DNA of 34,240 bases from a virus. Under the pieces are notes generated by a model. It made no database searches, was not told the DNA's origin, and saw only the letters and a program-made list of their open reading frames with translations. Of this stretch, positions 16,355 through 22,647 are shown one piece after another (position 1 is the stretch's first letter; each line of letters starts with the position of its first letter). Position numbers and translations under genes: made by a program. The stretch covers positions 1 through 34,240 of the IMG/VR virus record IMGVR_UViG_3300044678_000812; one strand, given 5' to 3'.

Positions 16355-16493
16355 CCTATACACCTGCGTAAAGTGCTACACCGACATAGAAGAAGATGAT
16401 GTTGTGTGGGCAGATAGCAAGGGAAATGTGGAGATACACACTTACGCATACTGCGTGGGGTGCTTACCAAATCAGGAGGAAGCAAGTGAATAA
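16341..16493 (+). CDS. Small zinc-ribbon-like protein (50 aa)
   Basis: ATG at 16341 has GAGGAGGAAGG directly upstream. CxxC at 9-12 and 38-41 make a four-Cys zinc site around an acidic loop. The C-terminus EEASE contains the next ribosome site. Function unknown. Confidence 0.6.
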   Translation: MRTPNLYTCVKCYTDIEEDDVVWADSKGNVEIHTYAYCVGCLPNQEEASE

Positions 16494-16671
16494 GGTAATG
16501 GAGTGCGAGTGCGTTGATGTGTGTGGTTGGAGTAAGGATCACACACTAAAGAAGCAGGGTGAGTGGTGGGTTTGCTCTAACTGCGGAACTGAGATGTGGA
16601 ACCCTGACGAGAAGGAGCATTTGATTTCGTTTAATTGCTCTACTCACGGAGAACAGAATTGGATACGATAA
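16486..16671 (+). CDS. Small Cys-rich protein (61 aa)
   Basis: GTG at 16486 has AGGAGG upstream and overlaps the previous gene by 8 nt; ATG at 16498 is an alternative. Cys at 7, 9 and 13, His19, and a CSNCG pair at 30-33 form a likely zinc-binding fold. The WWVCSNCGTEMWNPDE core is typical of short phage zinc ribbons. TAATG coupling to the next gene. Confidence 0.6.
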   Translation: MNKVMECECVDVCGWSKDHTLKKQGEWWVCSNCGTEMWNPDEKEHLISFNCSTHGEQNWIR

Positions 16672-16817
16672 TGAATAAGGTTATAGAGCCCGCCCTACTG
16701 CGGGAGCTTCAAGGACTTATCGGCAACGCATACTGCTCCAACAAGTTATCGGAGGAAGCCTTTAATCATTGGCTTAAATTGGCAAATCTTAATCAAGAGG
16801 AGGAAGGTAATGGCTAA
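16671..16817 (+). CDS. Hypothetical small helical protein (48 aa)
   Basis: ATG at 16671 in TAATG overlap. All-helical, amphipathic sequence (ALLRELQGLIGNAY, EEAFNHWLKLANL), ending with the Glu-rich residues that encode the next ribosome site. No recognised family. Confidence 0.55.
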   Translation: MNKVIEPALLRELQGLIGNAYCSNKLSEEAFNHWLKLANLNQEEEGNG

Positions 16818-16974
16818 TTATCAGATAGACTTAAACTTTAATGCTATTCTATCTATTGAGGCAGATAGCAAGCAGGAGGCTATAGAGAAGGCCATAGAGA
16901 AGGCAAGAGATAACTATGGCTCAGAGGTAGCAGACTACGGAAACTTTACTTACAGGGAGGAAGCAAGTGAATAA
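16810..16974 (+). CDS. Hypothetical small protein (54 aa)
   Basis: ATG at 16810, ribosome site GAGGAAGG, 8-nt overlap. A beta strand (YQIDLNFNAILSIEADS), a helix (KQEAIEKAIEKARD) and a final strand resemble a small phage DUF with a sensory-like alpha/beta fold; function not assigned. Confidence 0.55.
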   Translation: MANYQIDLNFNAILSIEADSKQEAIEKAIEKARDNYGSEVADYGNFTYREEASE

Positions 16975-17140
16975 AGAATACTATCAAGCTAAGGCAGATC
17001 TATGCCGAGGACTTGCAATAAAGCAAATGGTGGAGGGGGAGGCTGGCGAGGCAGGTAAGAACCTAATTCGTATGGTCAATGCCCTAAATCAAATCAACTT
17101 AATCAACTATAAGGAGGAGAAGGGTAATGAAGCCAGTTAA
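16967..17140 (+). CDS. Hypothetical small helical protein (57 aa)
   Basis: GTG at 16967 overlaps the previous stop region by 8 nt, with AGGGAGG upstream. Helical throughout, with one Cys (residue 13). Its last 14 nt overlap the next gene, and its C-terminal EEKGNEAS encodes that gene's ribosome site. Confidence 0.5.
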   Translation: MNKEYYQAKADLCRGLAIKQMVEGEAGEAGKNLIRMVNALNQINLINYKEEKGNEAS

Positions 17141-17357
17141 GTTCTATGAGATAACAGAGAAAGAAGGCCAAGATGCGGTGTGGGGTGGCGTTAGTGCTAC
17201 TGAAGCGGTGGAGTGGTTCAGAAGGGGGCTAGATAGGAGGGTCTTTGTATCTATTTGGAACGAGGAAGATCCTGAAGAGCCCGTTTTGATGGTTGATAAA
17301 ATTGAGGTTAGCACCTTAATCCTAGCTACCATAATAAGTGAGAGGGAGAAGGCGTGA
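17127..17357 (+). CDS. Hypothetical protein (76 aa)
   Basis: ATG at 17127 follows AAGGAGGAGAAGG. Alpha/beta pattern: KFYEITEKEG strand, SATEAVEWFRRGLD helix, RRVFVSIWNEED strand, then a hydrophobic C-terminal helix (STLILATIIS). It resembles small actinophage accessory proteins; no function is assigned. GTGA coupling downstream. Confidence 0.65.
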   Translation: MKPVKFYEITEKEGQDAVWGGVSATEAVEWFRRGLDRRVFVSIWNEEDPEEPVLMVDKIEVSTLILATIISEREKA

Positions 17358-17521
17358 TTAAAGCAAATCTACCTAAAAAAGAATATACCTTATCTGAAGA
17401 TGACTTACTGCGTATGATGTCGGGGTATGTATCTAGCAAGCGAGGGATAGGCGTTGCTCCCAAGTTTTGGTTTGATAGAGGAGATTACATATTGACCCTA
17501 GAAGTGGAGGAGAACAAGTGA
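17354..17521 (+). CDS. Hypothetical small protein (55 aa)
   Basis: GTG at 17354 in GTGA overlap, with GAGAGGGAGAAGG upstream. Basic N-terminus, a helix EDDLLRMMSGYVSSKRG and beta strands at the end (KFWFDRGDYILTLEVE). C-terminal EENK encodes the next ribosome site. No family recognised. Confidence 0.55.
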   Translation: MIKANLPKKEYTLSEDDLLRMMSGYVSSKRGIGVAPKFWFDRGDYILTLEVEENK

Positions 17522-17604
17522 TATTTCTAGGCGTAATACTTATGACTATCCTTGCCTACCTGCTCATAGTATGGGAGGATAAGCTCAATGAAAACGATAG
17601 ATAA
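17518..17604 (+). CDS. Tiny membrane peptide (28 aa)
   Basis: GTGA overlap start after GGAGGAG. It is almost wholly one hydrophobic helix (VIFLGVILMTILAYLLIVW) with a charged end. Immediately upstream of the lysis-like gene pair, it could be a small holin or pinholin-like peptide; this is inference from position and hydrophobicity. Confidence 0.5.
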   Translation: MIFLGVILMTILAYLLIVWEDKLNENDR

Positions 17605-17893
17605 ACGCAGAGCCTACTCTGAGAAGCGAGCTGTATGGCTACGCAACTATCAGAGGGCTAGGGCAAGGGCTTTAACACGCCTTGCTCAGCAGTATCCCGA
17701 CCAATACAAGGATTTACTTGAGCAGGAGAGGTTAGCTGATGAGAGTATGGCAAAAACGTGGCTGGACATTACTGGCGCTACCAGTATTAGCTCTAGTCTT
17801 GGTGTTCTTACAGATAGAAACAACGACACATCTAGATCCGAGCAAGCCAACGGAGATGAACAGAACGAAGGCAACGTGGGAGGAGAAGGGTGA
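17588..17893 (+). CDS. Hypothetical basic helical protein (101 aa)
   Basis: ATG at 17588 overlaps the membrane peptide by 17 nt; TGGGAGGATAAG lies upstream. Residues 1-60 are a basic helical domain (RRAYSEKRAVWLRNYQRARA, ALTRLAQQYPDQYKDLLEQE) of a type seen in actinophage small proteins. Residues 60-101 are Ser/Asn/Gly/Glu-rich and look disordered, and this part overlaps the transglycosylase gene by 155 nt in another frame. The disordered end is what would be expected where the second frame dictates the bases. Confidence 0.65.
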   Translation: MKTIDKRRAYSEKRAVWLRNYQRARARALTRLAQQYPDQYKDLLEQERLADESMAKTWLDITGATSISSSLGVLTDRNNDTSRSEQANGDEQNEGNVGGEG

Positions 17894-18167
17894 GAACAGA
17901 AAACTGGCAAAGCAATACGCGTGGGTTGCGTTTGGTTGGAGAGGGAGAGAGTGGGAGTGCCTTCACTTTCTTTGGACCCGTGAGAGCAGGTTTGACCACC
18001 TCGCAAGCAACCAGCAAGGAAGCTCAGCTTTCGGAATTGCTCAAATGCTTGGAGAAAGAAGTAGAGAACCTGCGATCCAAATACTGCGAGGCTTACGTTA
18101 CATTGATAAGCGTTACGGAACACCTTGTAAGGCTAAACGCTTTGCTATTAAACATAAACACTACTAA
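17739..18167 (+). CDS. Membrane-anchored lytic transglycosylase-like protein
   Basis: Predicted to cleave peptidoglycan glycan strands. Seen: Lys/Arg start, a membrane or signal-anchor helix at 9-25 (WTLLALPVLALVLVFLQ), a linker, and an SLT-like domain with WTRESRFDHLASN (79-91, catalytic Glu82) and SSAFGIAQ (95-102). RGLRYIDKRYGTPC follows, matching the GLxYIxxRYGxPC end of actinobacterial transglycosylases. The domain is short. Start ATG 17739 has AGGAGAGG about eight bases upstream, inside the 101-aa gene, which it overlaps by 155 nt. A second cell-wall enzyme (M15-type) lies in the tail operon, so this one may act at another stage or at another bond. Confidence 0.75.
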   Translation: MRVWQKRGWTLLALPVLALVLVFLQIETTTHLDPSKPTEMNRTKATWEEKGENRKLAKQYAWVAFGWRGREWECLHFLWTRESRFDHLASNQQGSSAFGIAQMLGERSREPAIQILRGLRYIDKRYGTPCKAKRFAIKHKHY

Positions 18168-18214
18168 ACTAAAGGACAGCTAAGGGTTACTTATCCTTTC
18201 ACTTAGCGTAAGAG

Positions 18215-18256
18215 GCCCCGCAGATCAAGAGTGCTAACTGCGGGGCTTTCTTATTT
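18215..18256 (+). terminator. Rho-independent terminator of the plus-strand operon
   Basis: A perfect 9-bp GC-rich stem GCCCCGCAG/CTGCGGGGC (18215-18223 with 18238-18246) is followed by TTTCTTATTT. It lies 48 nt after the transglycosylase stop and faces the converging minus operon. The minus-strand side lacks a good U-run. Confidence 0.85.
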
Positions 18257-18424
18257 ATCAGTTGAATAGAAGCCTGGTCCCCTGAAAGAGAGAGGGGGTG
18301 AGGACCAGACCCTATTCATTACTTTGCCGCAGTCAGTGCAGGAGGGCGCACTTTCTTTGGCGTGGATAGAACGCTCAACTGAAAGGGTAGTTAAGCAGTT
18401 CAGACACTTATAGGGGTAGAGCAT
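18251..18424 (-). CDS. FmdB-type zinc-ribbon protein (57 aa)
   Basis: Start MLYPYKCLNCLTTLSVERS overlaps the end of the upstream gene by 17 nt. CxxC pairs at 7-10 and 29-32 flank a short strand, followed by the family ending VWSSPPLSFRGPGFYSTDK, matching the FmdB pattern of (I/V)xxPxxxFxGxGFYxTD. FmdB-family proteins are proposed regulators, with uncertain mechanism. It is the last gene of the minus replication operon, and its end meets the plus-strand terminator. Confidence 0.8.
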   Translation of the reverse strand: MLYPYKCLNCLTTLSVERSIHAKESAPSCTDCGKVMNRVWSSPPLSFRGPGFYSTDK

Positions 18425-18785
18425 AGTCTAGGTGTAGGAAGCCGACAAGTTTCATAATCTTTCTAGTATCAGAGAACTCAGTAGTGGTAGGCATCCACTT
18501 CTCAGACCAGCTTGGCTCTGGAACTCTTGATAAATCAAAGGCATAGATACCCTCTGGTGTGGAGTTAATGTAGTAAGGGGTCATACTTTCTGCTTGGTTG
18601 ATAAGCCTGCGATACTTCATCTCTTCTATCAGCAAGTCTGGATAGTGACTATGCCTACACTTGAGTTCAATGTATAGATTCTTTTCAATGGTAGTGCAGT
18701 CAAAGGAGTCGAAAGCGCCTTCAGATTTCTCAAGGTCGGGGAAGTGTTTATCTTTTAGATAATCGAAGAGCTCGGATTCTTTCAC
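18408..18785 (-). CDS. PD-(D/E)XK-fold nuclease-like protein
   Basis: A 125-aa protein with SEGAFDSFDCTTIEKNLYIE (21-40) followed by LKCR: an Asp, a hydrophobic strand and E-L-K form the PD-(D/E)XK metal site of restriction-like nucleases. GTG at 18785 overlaps the sigma-like gene (GTGA). Substrate is unknown; small phage proteins of this fold act as Holliday-junction, flap or host-DNA nucleases. It lacks an obvious HTH. A second such fold, the resolvase-like gene at 21115, lies upstream in the same operon. Confidence 0.65.
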   Translation of the reverse strand: MKESELFDYLKDKHFPDLEKSEGAFDSFDCTTIEKNLYIELKCRHSHYPDLLIEEMKYRRLINQAESMTPYYINSTPEGIYAFDLSRVPEPSWSEKWMPTTTEFSDTRKIMKLVGFLHLDYALPL

Positions 18786-19414
18786 TGGTATGGACTCTCC
18801 CCACCCACATTGTTCTGCAACTTACGCAAAGAACTCTGACATCTACGATCAGCAGTAGATACAGCGCAACCTAGATACTCTGCCAAAGCCTCAAGGGTAA
18901 GGCTCTCGTGGTATCTCTTGATAAGAATATCTTTATCTGTTATCTCTAGCTTTAGATAAGCCTTCTTTATATCTATCAGGGTAGCAAGTAGGTTGCCACC
19001 TTCTGCTGGAGCTGACTGCTTACGTGGCTGACCATCGTTAATGAGGTTCTGTGCCTGTTCTAAGACTGTATTATCTACGATGGATGCAATTACGTGAGGC
19101 AGTAGCTGGGCTATCACTGCTGAGTCATAGAAGGCTTCATCGCCTATGCGATAGCCAGCCTTAGCAGCCTTCTCCTTGCGAGCATAGCGCTCACAGTGGC
19201 GCTTCATCTGCCAAGCAATACGCTTCTCATTGATTACCTTTTGGATAGGATTAGTTTCATTTAATAGTCCATCTAGATGTTCTACTCTTGTTAGATACCA
19301 GGCGTAGCACTCCTGCTTTACATCGTCTCTATCTACATAGTTGCGAAACCTACGACAGATAGTATTGGCTACGCTGGGAGCTATATCAAGTATAGCTGGG
19401 TGGATATCAGTCAT
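18782..19414 (-). CDS. Sigma-factor-like protein (region 2 and region 4 fold)
   Basis: A 210-aa protein. Residues about 10-45 (SVANTICRRFRNYVDRDDVK) resemble sigma region 2, and about 158-200 form a region-4 type HTH (SLTLEALAEYLGCAVSTADR, then RRCQSSLRKL). The RGN linker is long and variable. Phage ECF-like sigma factors redirect RNA polymerase to phage promoters; autonomous DNA-binding regulators of the same fold are the alternative. ATG at 19414 overlaps the 55-aa gene by 8 nt, and its stop is coupled to the nuclease gene by GTGA. Confidence 0.7.
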   Translation of the reverse strand: MTDIHPAILDIAPSVANTICRRFRNYVDRDDVKQECYAWYLTRVEHLDGLLNETNPIQKVINEKRIAWQMKRHCERYARKEKAAKAGYRIGDEAFYDSAVIAQLLPHVIASIVDNTVLEQAQNLINDGQPRKQSAPAEGGNLLATLIDIKKAYLKLEITDKDILIKRYHESLTLEALAEYLGCAVSTADRRCQSSLRKLQNNVGGESPYQ

Positions 19415-19574
19415 TAGGTTTCTTCTCGAAGAACATACTAGAGTTCATACATTCAGCAGATAGATAACGCGCTTCATTAAGGTCAATAATCTTAGCCTTG
19501 TATAGTTCAATGACATCATAGACATCATAAGGATAAACTTCTCTAGCAACTTTTCTTATCTTAAAAGGTTTCAT
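19407..19574 (-). CDS. Hypothetical small protein (55 aa)
   Basis: ATG at 19574 in TAATG overlap with the upstream gene. The sequence MKPFKIRKVAREVYPYDVYD continues as a helix (VIELYKAKIIDLNEARYLSA) and a charged tail. It fills the gap between two firm genes exactly. No family recognised. Confidence 0.6.
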   Translation of the reverse strand: MKPFKIRKVAREVYPYDVYDVIELYKAKIIDLNEARYLSAECMNSSMFFEKKPND

Positions 19575-19993
19575 TACTTCTCCTTTGGCATCTCAGGCCA
19601 AGTCTTATCAAGGACCATCATTGCAATAGCAGAGTAGTTAAGTAGATCTAGGAAACTGTCCCGAAGTGATTCGTTTGAGGGAGCGACTTCACTATCAACG
19701 AGGTGATTGATTCTAGCCACCTTGTCGTGCATACGCACTCGTAATCCGTTGAGTGCTCCACCTGGACTGTGAGAGATGTTCTTTGGACCATAATCTTTAT
19801 GTTTGCGGATGAGCAAATTACCTGCTGTGTCAAGGATTCGCCACACATTAGCAACGAACTCCGAATCTAACTTCTTGTCGGAATCGGTTTGACTGTAATA
19901 GTACCATTCTTGAAGTCTATGGAAACTATTACCATCCCCAATTCCTTCAGATACTCTGCCATCTGAGTCAATTCCTTCTTTGTAGTCACTCAC
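19574..19993 (-). CDS. Nucleotide-modification-associated (Nmad1/DUF1599-like) protein
   Basis: The 139-aa protein has RKHKDYGPKNIS (63-74), then GGALNGLRVRMHDKVARINH (78-97) and a C-terminal SFLDLLNYSAIAMMVLD helix. This dYG...GLRxRxxDKxxRI...DxxxYAIxA pattern is that of the Nmad1/DUF1599 family, related to all-alpha NTP pyrophosphohydrolases and proposed to act in phage nucleotide metabolism or modification. Start GTG at 19993 shares its G with the primase stop. The substrate is not known. Confidence 0.72.
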   Translation of the reverse strand: MSDYKEGIDSDGRVSEGIGDGNSFHRLQEWYYYSQTDSDKKLDSEFVANVWRILDTAGNLLIRKHKDYGPKNISHSPGGALNGLRVRMHDKVARINHLVDSEVAPSNESLRDSFLDLLNYSAIAMMVLDKTWPEMPKEK

Positions 19994-20649
19994 TATACTC
20001 CTCCTACTAGGTTGGCTGTTGCTTCTTGTCCATTCACCAGATAGAAGTCTGTTATGTCCATACCTGGTGGTAATTGTACGATTTGTGAGTTGATTAACTC
20101 ACCTGCGACACGCCTAGAGAACTCAGCTCCAGGGTTAGTCCCATCTTCTTTAACATCATTGTCACCGACTACATAAACCATATCAAAACCATTGAATAAC
20201 TTTGAATAATAAGGCTTCCAAGCAGCAACACCAGGCACTCCTACTGCTGGCACTTGGCAATTAGCTTCCATAACTATCGCATCAAACTCACCCTCACATA
20301 CAACTACCCTGCTGGTATTAGACATAGTTGAAATGACATTAAACAGGTGCGACTTCTGACCAGTAGGCGCTCCATACTTAGGCTTACCATCATCAAGTCT
20401 TCTAAACTTAAAGCCAACACAGATATCTAAGGCAGTGAAGTAAGGTATAGATATCCAACCTTGATAGCCTTGGTGTCCCTCTATCGGATCTGTGATAGAA
20501 CCAAGACGATACCTAGCTGCTATCTCCTCAGATATTCCACGTCCTTCTAGATATTGCAGAGCTTCTGGGCTTATCTCCTGTGCGTAGTGATGAGCCGCTT
20601 CCTCCAATAATTTCGCCTGCCCTTGCGAGAGCATCTTTGAACCCCACAT
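19993..20649 (-). CDS. Primase TOPRIM-domain protein (second half of a split DnaG-like primase)
   Basis: A 218-aa TOPRIM protein: VVVCEGEFDAIVME (115-128, catalytic Glu119) and VYVVGDNDVKEDG (158-170, acidic DxD 163-165). The N-terminus, YLEGRGISEEIAARY (33-47), is the typical phage-primase bridge before TOPRIM. The zinc-finger domain that DnaG has at its start lies on a separate overlapping frame upstream. Start candidates are ATG 20649 and ATG 20634, neither with a strong ribosome site. Primase synthesises RNA primers for the lagging strand with the helicase. Confidence 0.85.
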   Translation of the reverse strand: MWGSKMLSQGQAKLLEEAAHHYAQEISPEALQYLEGRGISEEIAARYRLGSITDPIEGHQGYQGWISIPYFTALDICVGFKFRRLDDGKPKYGAPTGQKSHLFNVISTMSNTSRVVVCEGEFDAIVMEANCQVPAVGVPGVAAWKPYYSKLFNGFDMVYVVGDNDVKEDGTNPGAEFSRRVAGELINSQIVQLPPGMDITDFYLVNGQEATANLVGGV

Positions 20650-20905
20650 TCTCTAGTTCCATAATTACATTAACAGCGTTGCCACCCTTGCCACAGGTAT
20701 GACAGAAATATAAATTGTTATAGGTGTCAATGACTGCGCTCTTGCGAGCATCATCGTGCATACAACAACGTACAGATATGTTGCGACCTTCTTTTACTTC
20801 GCCTCCGAAGTGTCTAACTACATCTGCTATGGAGACTGTGTTTGCATCAGAGTCGCCTTTTGACCTTTTCTTACGAACCACCCTGGACCAGTCTTGTGTT
20901 GGCAA
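20528..20905 (-). CDS. Primase CHC2 zinc-finger protein (first half of split primase)
   Basis: 125 aa: DVVRHFGGEVKEGRNISVRC (28-48, with Cys48), His50, then YFCHTCGKGG (66-75) with C68 and C71 make the CHC2 zinc ribbon of DnaG. It continues as FKDALARAGEIIGGSGS. TTG start at 20905 (GGAGA upstream). Its last 122 nt overlap the TOPRIM gene in another frame (+1), so full DnaG-like product would need a frameshift or two chains working together. Confidence 0.8.
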   Translation of the reverse strand: MPTQDWSRVVRKKRSKGDSDANTVSIADVVRHFGGEVKEGRNISVRCCMHDDARKSAVIDTYNNLYFCHTCGKGGNAVNVIMELENVGFKDALARAGEIIGGSGSSLRTGDKPRSSAISRRTWNI

Positions 20906-21003
20906 GCGCAGTCTCCTTTACAGTATCCGTGCATCTCTTCAGCCTTATCGTACTGGCCTCGTGAGTTAAACTCACCAGCCACCTTGCAGTCCACGCACAT
21001 CAT
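20827..21003 (-). CDS. Small CxxC protein (58 aa)
   Basis: MMCVDCKVAGEFNSRGQYDK starts with CxxC; a second Cys group CKGDCACQH at 28-36 makes a likely zinc site, followed by a basic tail. This Cys/His arrangement recurs in small actinophage proteins next to primase. ATG at 21003 overlaps the upstream stop (ATGA). It overlaps the CHC2 gene by about 79 nt, part of a dense overlapping block. Confidence 0.65.
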   Translation of the reverse strand: MMCVDCKVAGEFNSRGQYDKAEEMHGYCKGDCACQHKTGPGWFVRKGQKATLMQTQSP

Positions 21004-21122
21004 TTCTTTTTAGGTTCTTCTTCTGCTACTACTTCTTCCACCTTCGGTTCTTCTTTAACTTCTGGTGTAGCAAATATCTCACTGCTAGTTATCTTTCCTT
21101 CTGGTACTGGCATTTTAGTCAC
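21000..21122 (-). CDS. Small acidic-tail protein (40 aa)
   Basis: I choose GTG at 21122 (GGGGAAAG upstream); ATG at 21113 or a distant ATG at 21215 are alternatives. The protein is low in hydrophobic residues and ends in an acidic/Lys tail (VKEEPKVEEVVAEEEPKKK). It overlaps the resolvase stop and is coupled downstream by ATGA. The start is uncertain and function unknown. Confidence 0.45.
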   Translation of the reverse strand: MTKMPVPEGKITSSEIFATPEVKEEPKVEEVVAEEEPKKK

Positions 21123-21552
21123 TGTTACTTTCCCCCATCTCTGGGACTGTGTTAGATATTTCTTCTTCCAAGCTGTTTTTTTCCACCGCTTTAGCGGTTT
21201 TATTGTTGAGGCCATTTAACCACTCCTCTAGATTTTGTATTACCCAAGCATCTTCTATGCTGGCTCTACGCCTCTTAACTATAACGAAGGCGGGAGGCTC
21301 AACCACAAGACCCCGCGCCTTCGCATAGTTGGCTGCCTCAACCTGAGCTTCCGCCCAGAACTGAGGAAGATCTAATGACTTTCTATTCTTACATTCCAGA
21401 ATATAGGTCTGACCTGCGATTATGGTGACAATATCACCCTCGTCATTGGCTCCTGCCTTAGCAAGTCTTTCAGCAAAGTGGCCTAGTTTGCGTAGATACT
21501 TCATCACATCTGTCTCAAACTTAGAACCCTTAGCCTTATTGTAACTAGACAT
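21115..21552 (-). CDS. Hjc-like Holliday-junction resolvase (PD-(D/E)XK)
   Basis: About 145 aa with GSKFETDVMKYLRKLGHFAE, KAGANDEGDIVTI and YILECKNRKS in order: the Glu in FE, Asp in EGDI and ECK are the Glu/Asp/ExK metal ligands of archaeal-type Hjc and related phage resolvases. Start ATG 21552 has AGGTGG upstream; GTG 21558 is possible. It resolves branched DNA for packaging. Start overlaps the helicase stop by 8 nt. Confidence 0.75.
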   Translation of the reverse strand: MSSYNKAKGSKFETDVMKYLRKLGHFAERLAKAGANDEGDIVTIIAGQTYILECKNRKSLDLPQFWAEAQVEAANYAKARGLVVEPPAFVIVKRRRASIEDAWVIQNLEEWLNGLNNKTAKAVEKNSLEEEISNTVPEMGESNSD

Positions 21553-22378
21553 AGCCACCTACATTAGAACGAAGAACAGATCTACCATAAGAATCAGAGT
21601 CAGATATCTGGCAGGTAGCAAAGTTCACAAAGAGCCCTACATAATCCTTACCATCTGCTTGATGCTTTCCAAAACGATTCTTTACTGGTGCAACTCTTAA
21701 AGTATTTTCTATTGGGCTATAGCCAAGAGTAAGTATCATCGCAGGTAGCTGACTTACCTTTCCGTGAATAGCACGGCGAGCTGAAGGTTCAGTTGGATTA
21801 CCATACTCACTCTGTTCTGATACGTGATGCAGTACTAACACACAGGCTTCAGTCTTCCTAGACATATCGTGCAACTCAACCATAATCTGGCGCAGTCCTG
21901 CCCATTCATTATCAGATTCAGCAACAACATTCATTAAGTTATCTATTACGATTAGCTCTGGAGCCAACCCATATAGTTCTATGTAGGCTTTGATTTCCAT
22001 TTCTATATCATCAAGATTAGGACTGGAGTCAAAGACCCATTGTATATGCGACATACTCTCCAAGTACTTATCATAGTAACGAGGATTCTCAGTAATCATT
22101 TTCTCAACTGTCTGCTGAGTATGACCTGCTGTATGTGCAGATGCTCGCATCATTACTGTAGCGGTATCAGTATCTGCTGAGAAGAATAAAGTAGGAACCT
22201 TTGCCTGAATGGTATAGACCAGAGCGAACATAGACTTACCAGCATTGGGCGCAGCAGCGACCATACATACTTGGCCTCGTCTAAACTTTATATCTTTCTT
22301 CTCTAGATCTTTCCATACTGTAGGCAGGGGTTGTGCTGTAGTACGAGAAGACTTCCAAGCTCTATCTAGTCTAAGCAT
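21545..22378 (-). CDS. RecA/DnaB-fold helicase or ATPase
   Basis: 277 aa with Walker A AAAPNAGKSMF (41-51), Walker B ELIVIDNLMN (141-150), a CVLVLHHVSEQSEYG motif and a RecA-fold C-terminal hairpin (TLRVAPVKNRFG). This is the core of the DnaB-type helicase (SF4), without the DnaB N-terminal domain. It probably unwinds DNA beside the split primase; RecA-like recombination function cannot be ruled out. ATG at 22378 overlaps the WhiB stop region by 8 nt. Confidence 0.85.
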   Translation of the reverse strand: MLRLDRAWKSSRTTAQPLPTVWKDLEKKDIKFRRGQVCMVAAAPNAGKSMFALVYTIQAKVPTLFFSADTDTATVMMRASAHTAGHTQQTVEKMITENPRYYDKYLESMSHIQWVFDSSPNLDDIEMEIKAYIELYGLAPELIVIDNLMNVVAESDNEWAGLRQIMVELHDMSRKTEACVLVLHHVSEQSEYGNPTEPSARRAIHGKVSQLPAMILTLGYSPIENTLRVAPVKNRFGKHQADGKDYVGLFVNFATCQISDSDSYGRSVLRSNVGGYV

Positions 22379-22643
22379 TATGCCCCTCCCTTGGCAGTAT
22401 TACATTTCTTTTTCTTCTAGCTTCTTTTAGGTCAGCCCCTGTGAGGCCACCCCAGATACCAAATCTTTCGTTCTGTATACCCCATTCAGCGCATTCGGAT
22501 TTATGGACACATCTTCCACAGATAGTTTTTGCAAAACTTGTATGGTAACGAGAACTACTGTCTGTCCCAGTAACCTCTGGGAACCAATGGTCTCCTCCGA
22601 CTTGTGCACATAGCGGAGCCTCGTATTCACGCGGCTCTCGCAT
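22371..22643 (-). CDS. whiB: WhiB-family Fe-S transcription regulator
   Basis: WhiB proteins carry a [4Fe-4S] cluster and bind sigma factor region 4 to alter transcription. Start ATG 22643, just after the upstream stop, gives a 90-aa protein of normal size. Cys12, C42, C45 and C51 match the C...CxxCxxxxxC cluster pattern, and GIWGG (62-66) is the family's diagnostic motif. A short basic tail (ARRKRN) could contact DNA. Some in-frame sequence upstream overlaps the 151-aa gene and was not used. It is the main sign of an actinobacterial host. Phage WhiB in known cases affects host regulation or superinfection immunity; the role here is unknown. Confidence 0.93.
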   Translation of the reverse strand: MREPREYEAPLCAQVGGDHWFPEVTGTDSSSRYHTSFAKTICGRCVHKSECAEWGIQNERFGIWGGLTGADLKEARRKRNVILPREGHNA

Positions 22644-22647
22644 TGTG

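Noticed and set aside
17890-18183. 97-aa open frame with GTG start in GTGA overlap
   Set aside because: The transglycosylase frame covers the same DNA and is clearly coding. The product has no recognisable pattern, so I keep it only as a point in findings.
21123-21215. Longer form of the small acidic-tail gene starting at ATG 21215
   Set aside because: It would overlap the resolvase gene by 101 nt and has no good ribosome site; the GTG at 21122 fits the coupling pattern better.
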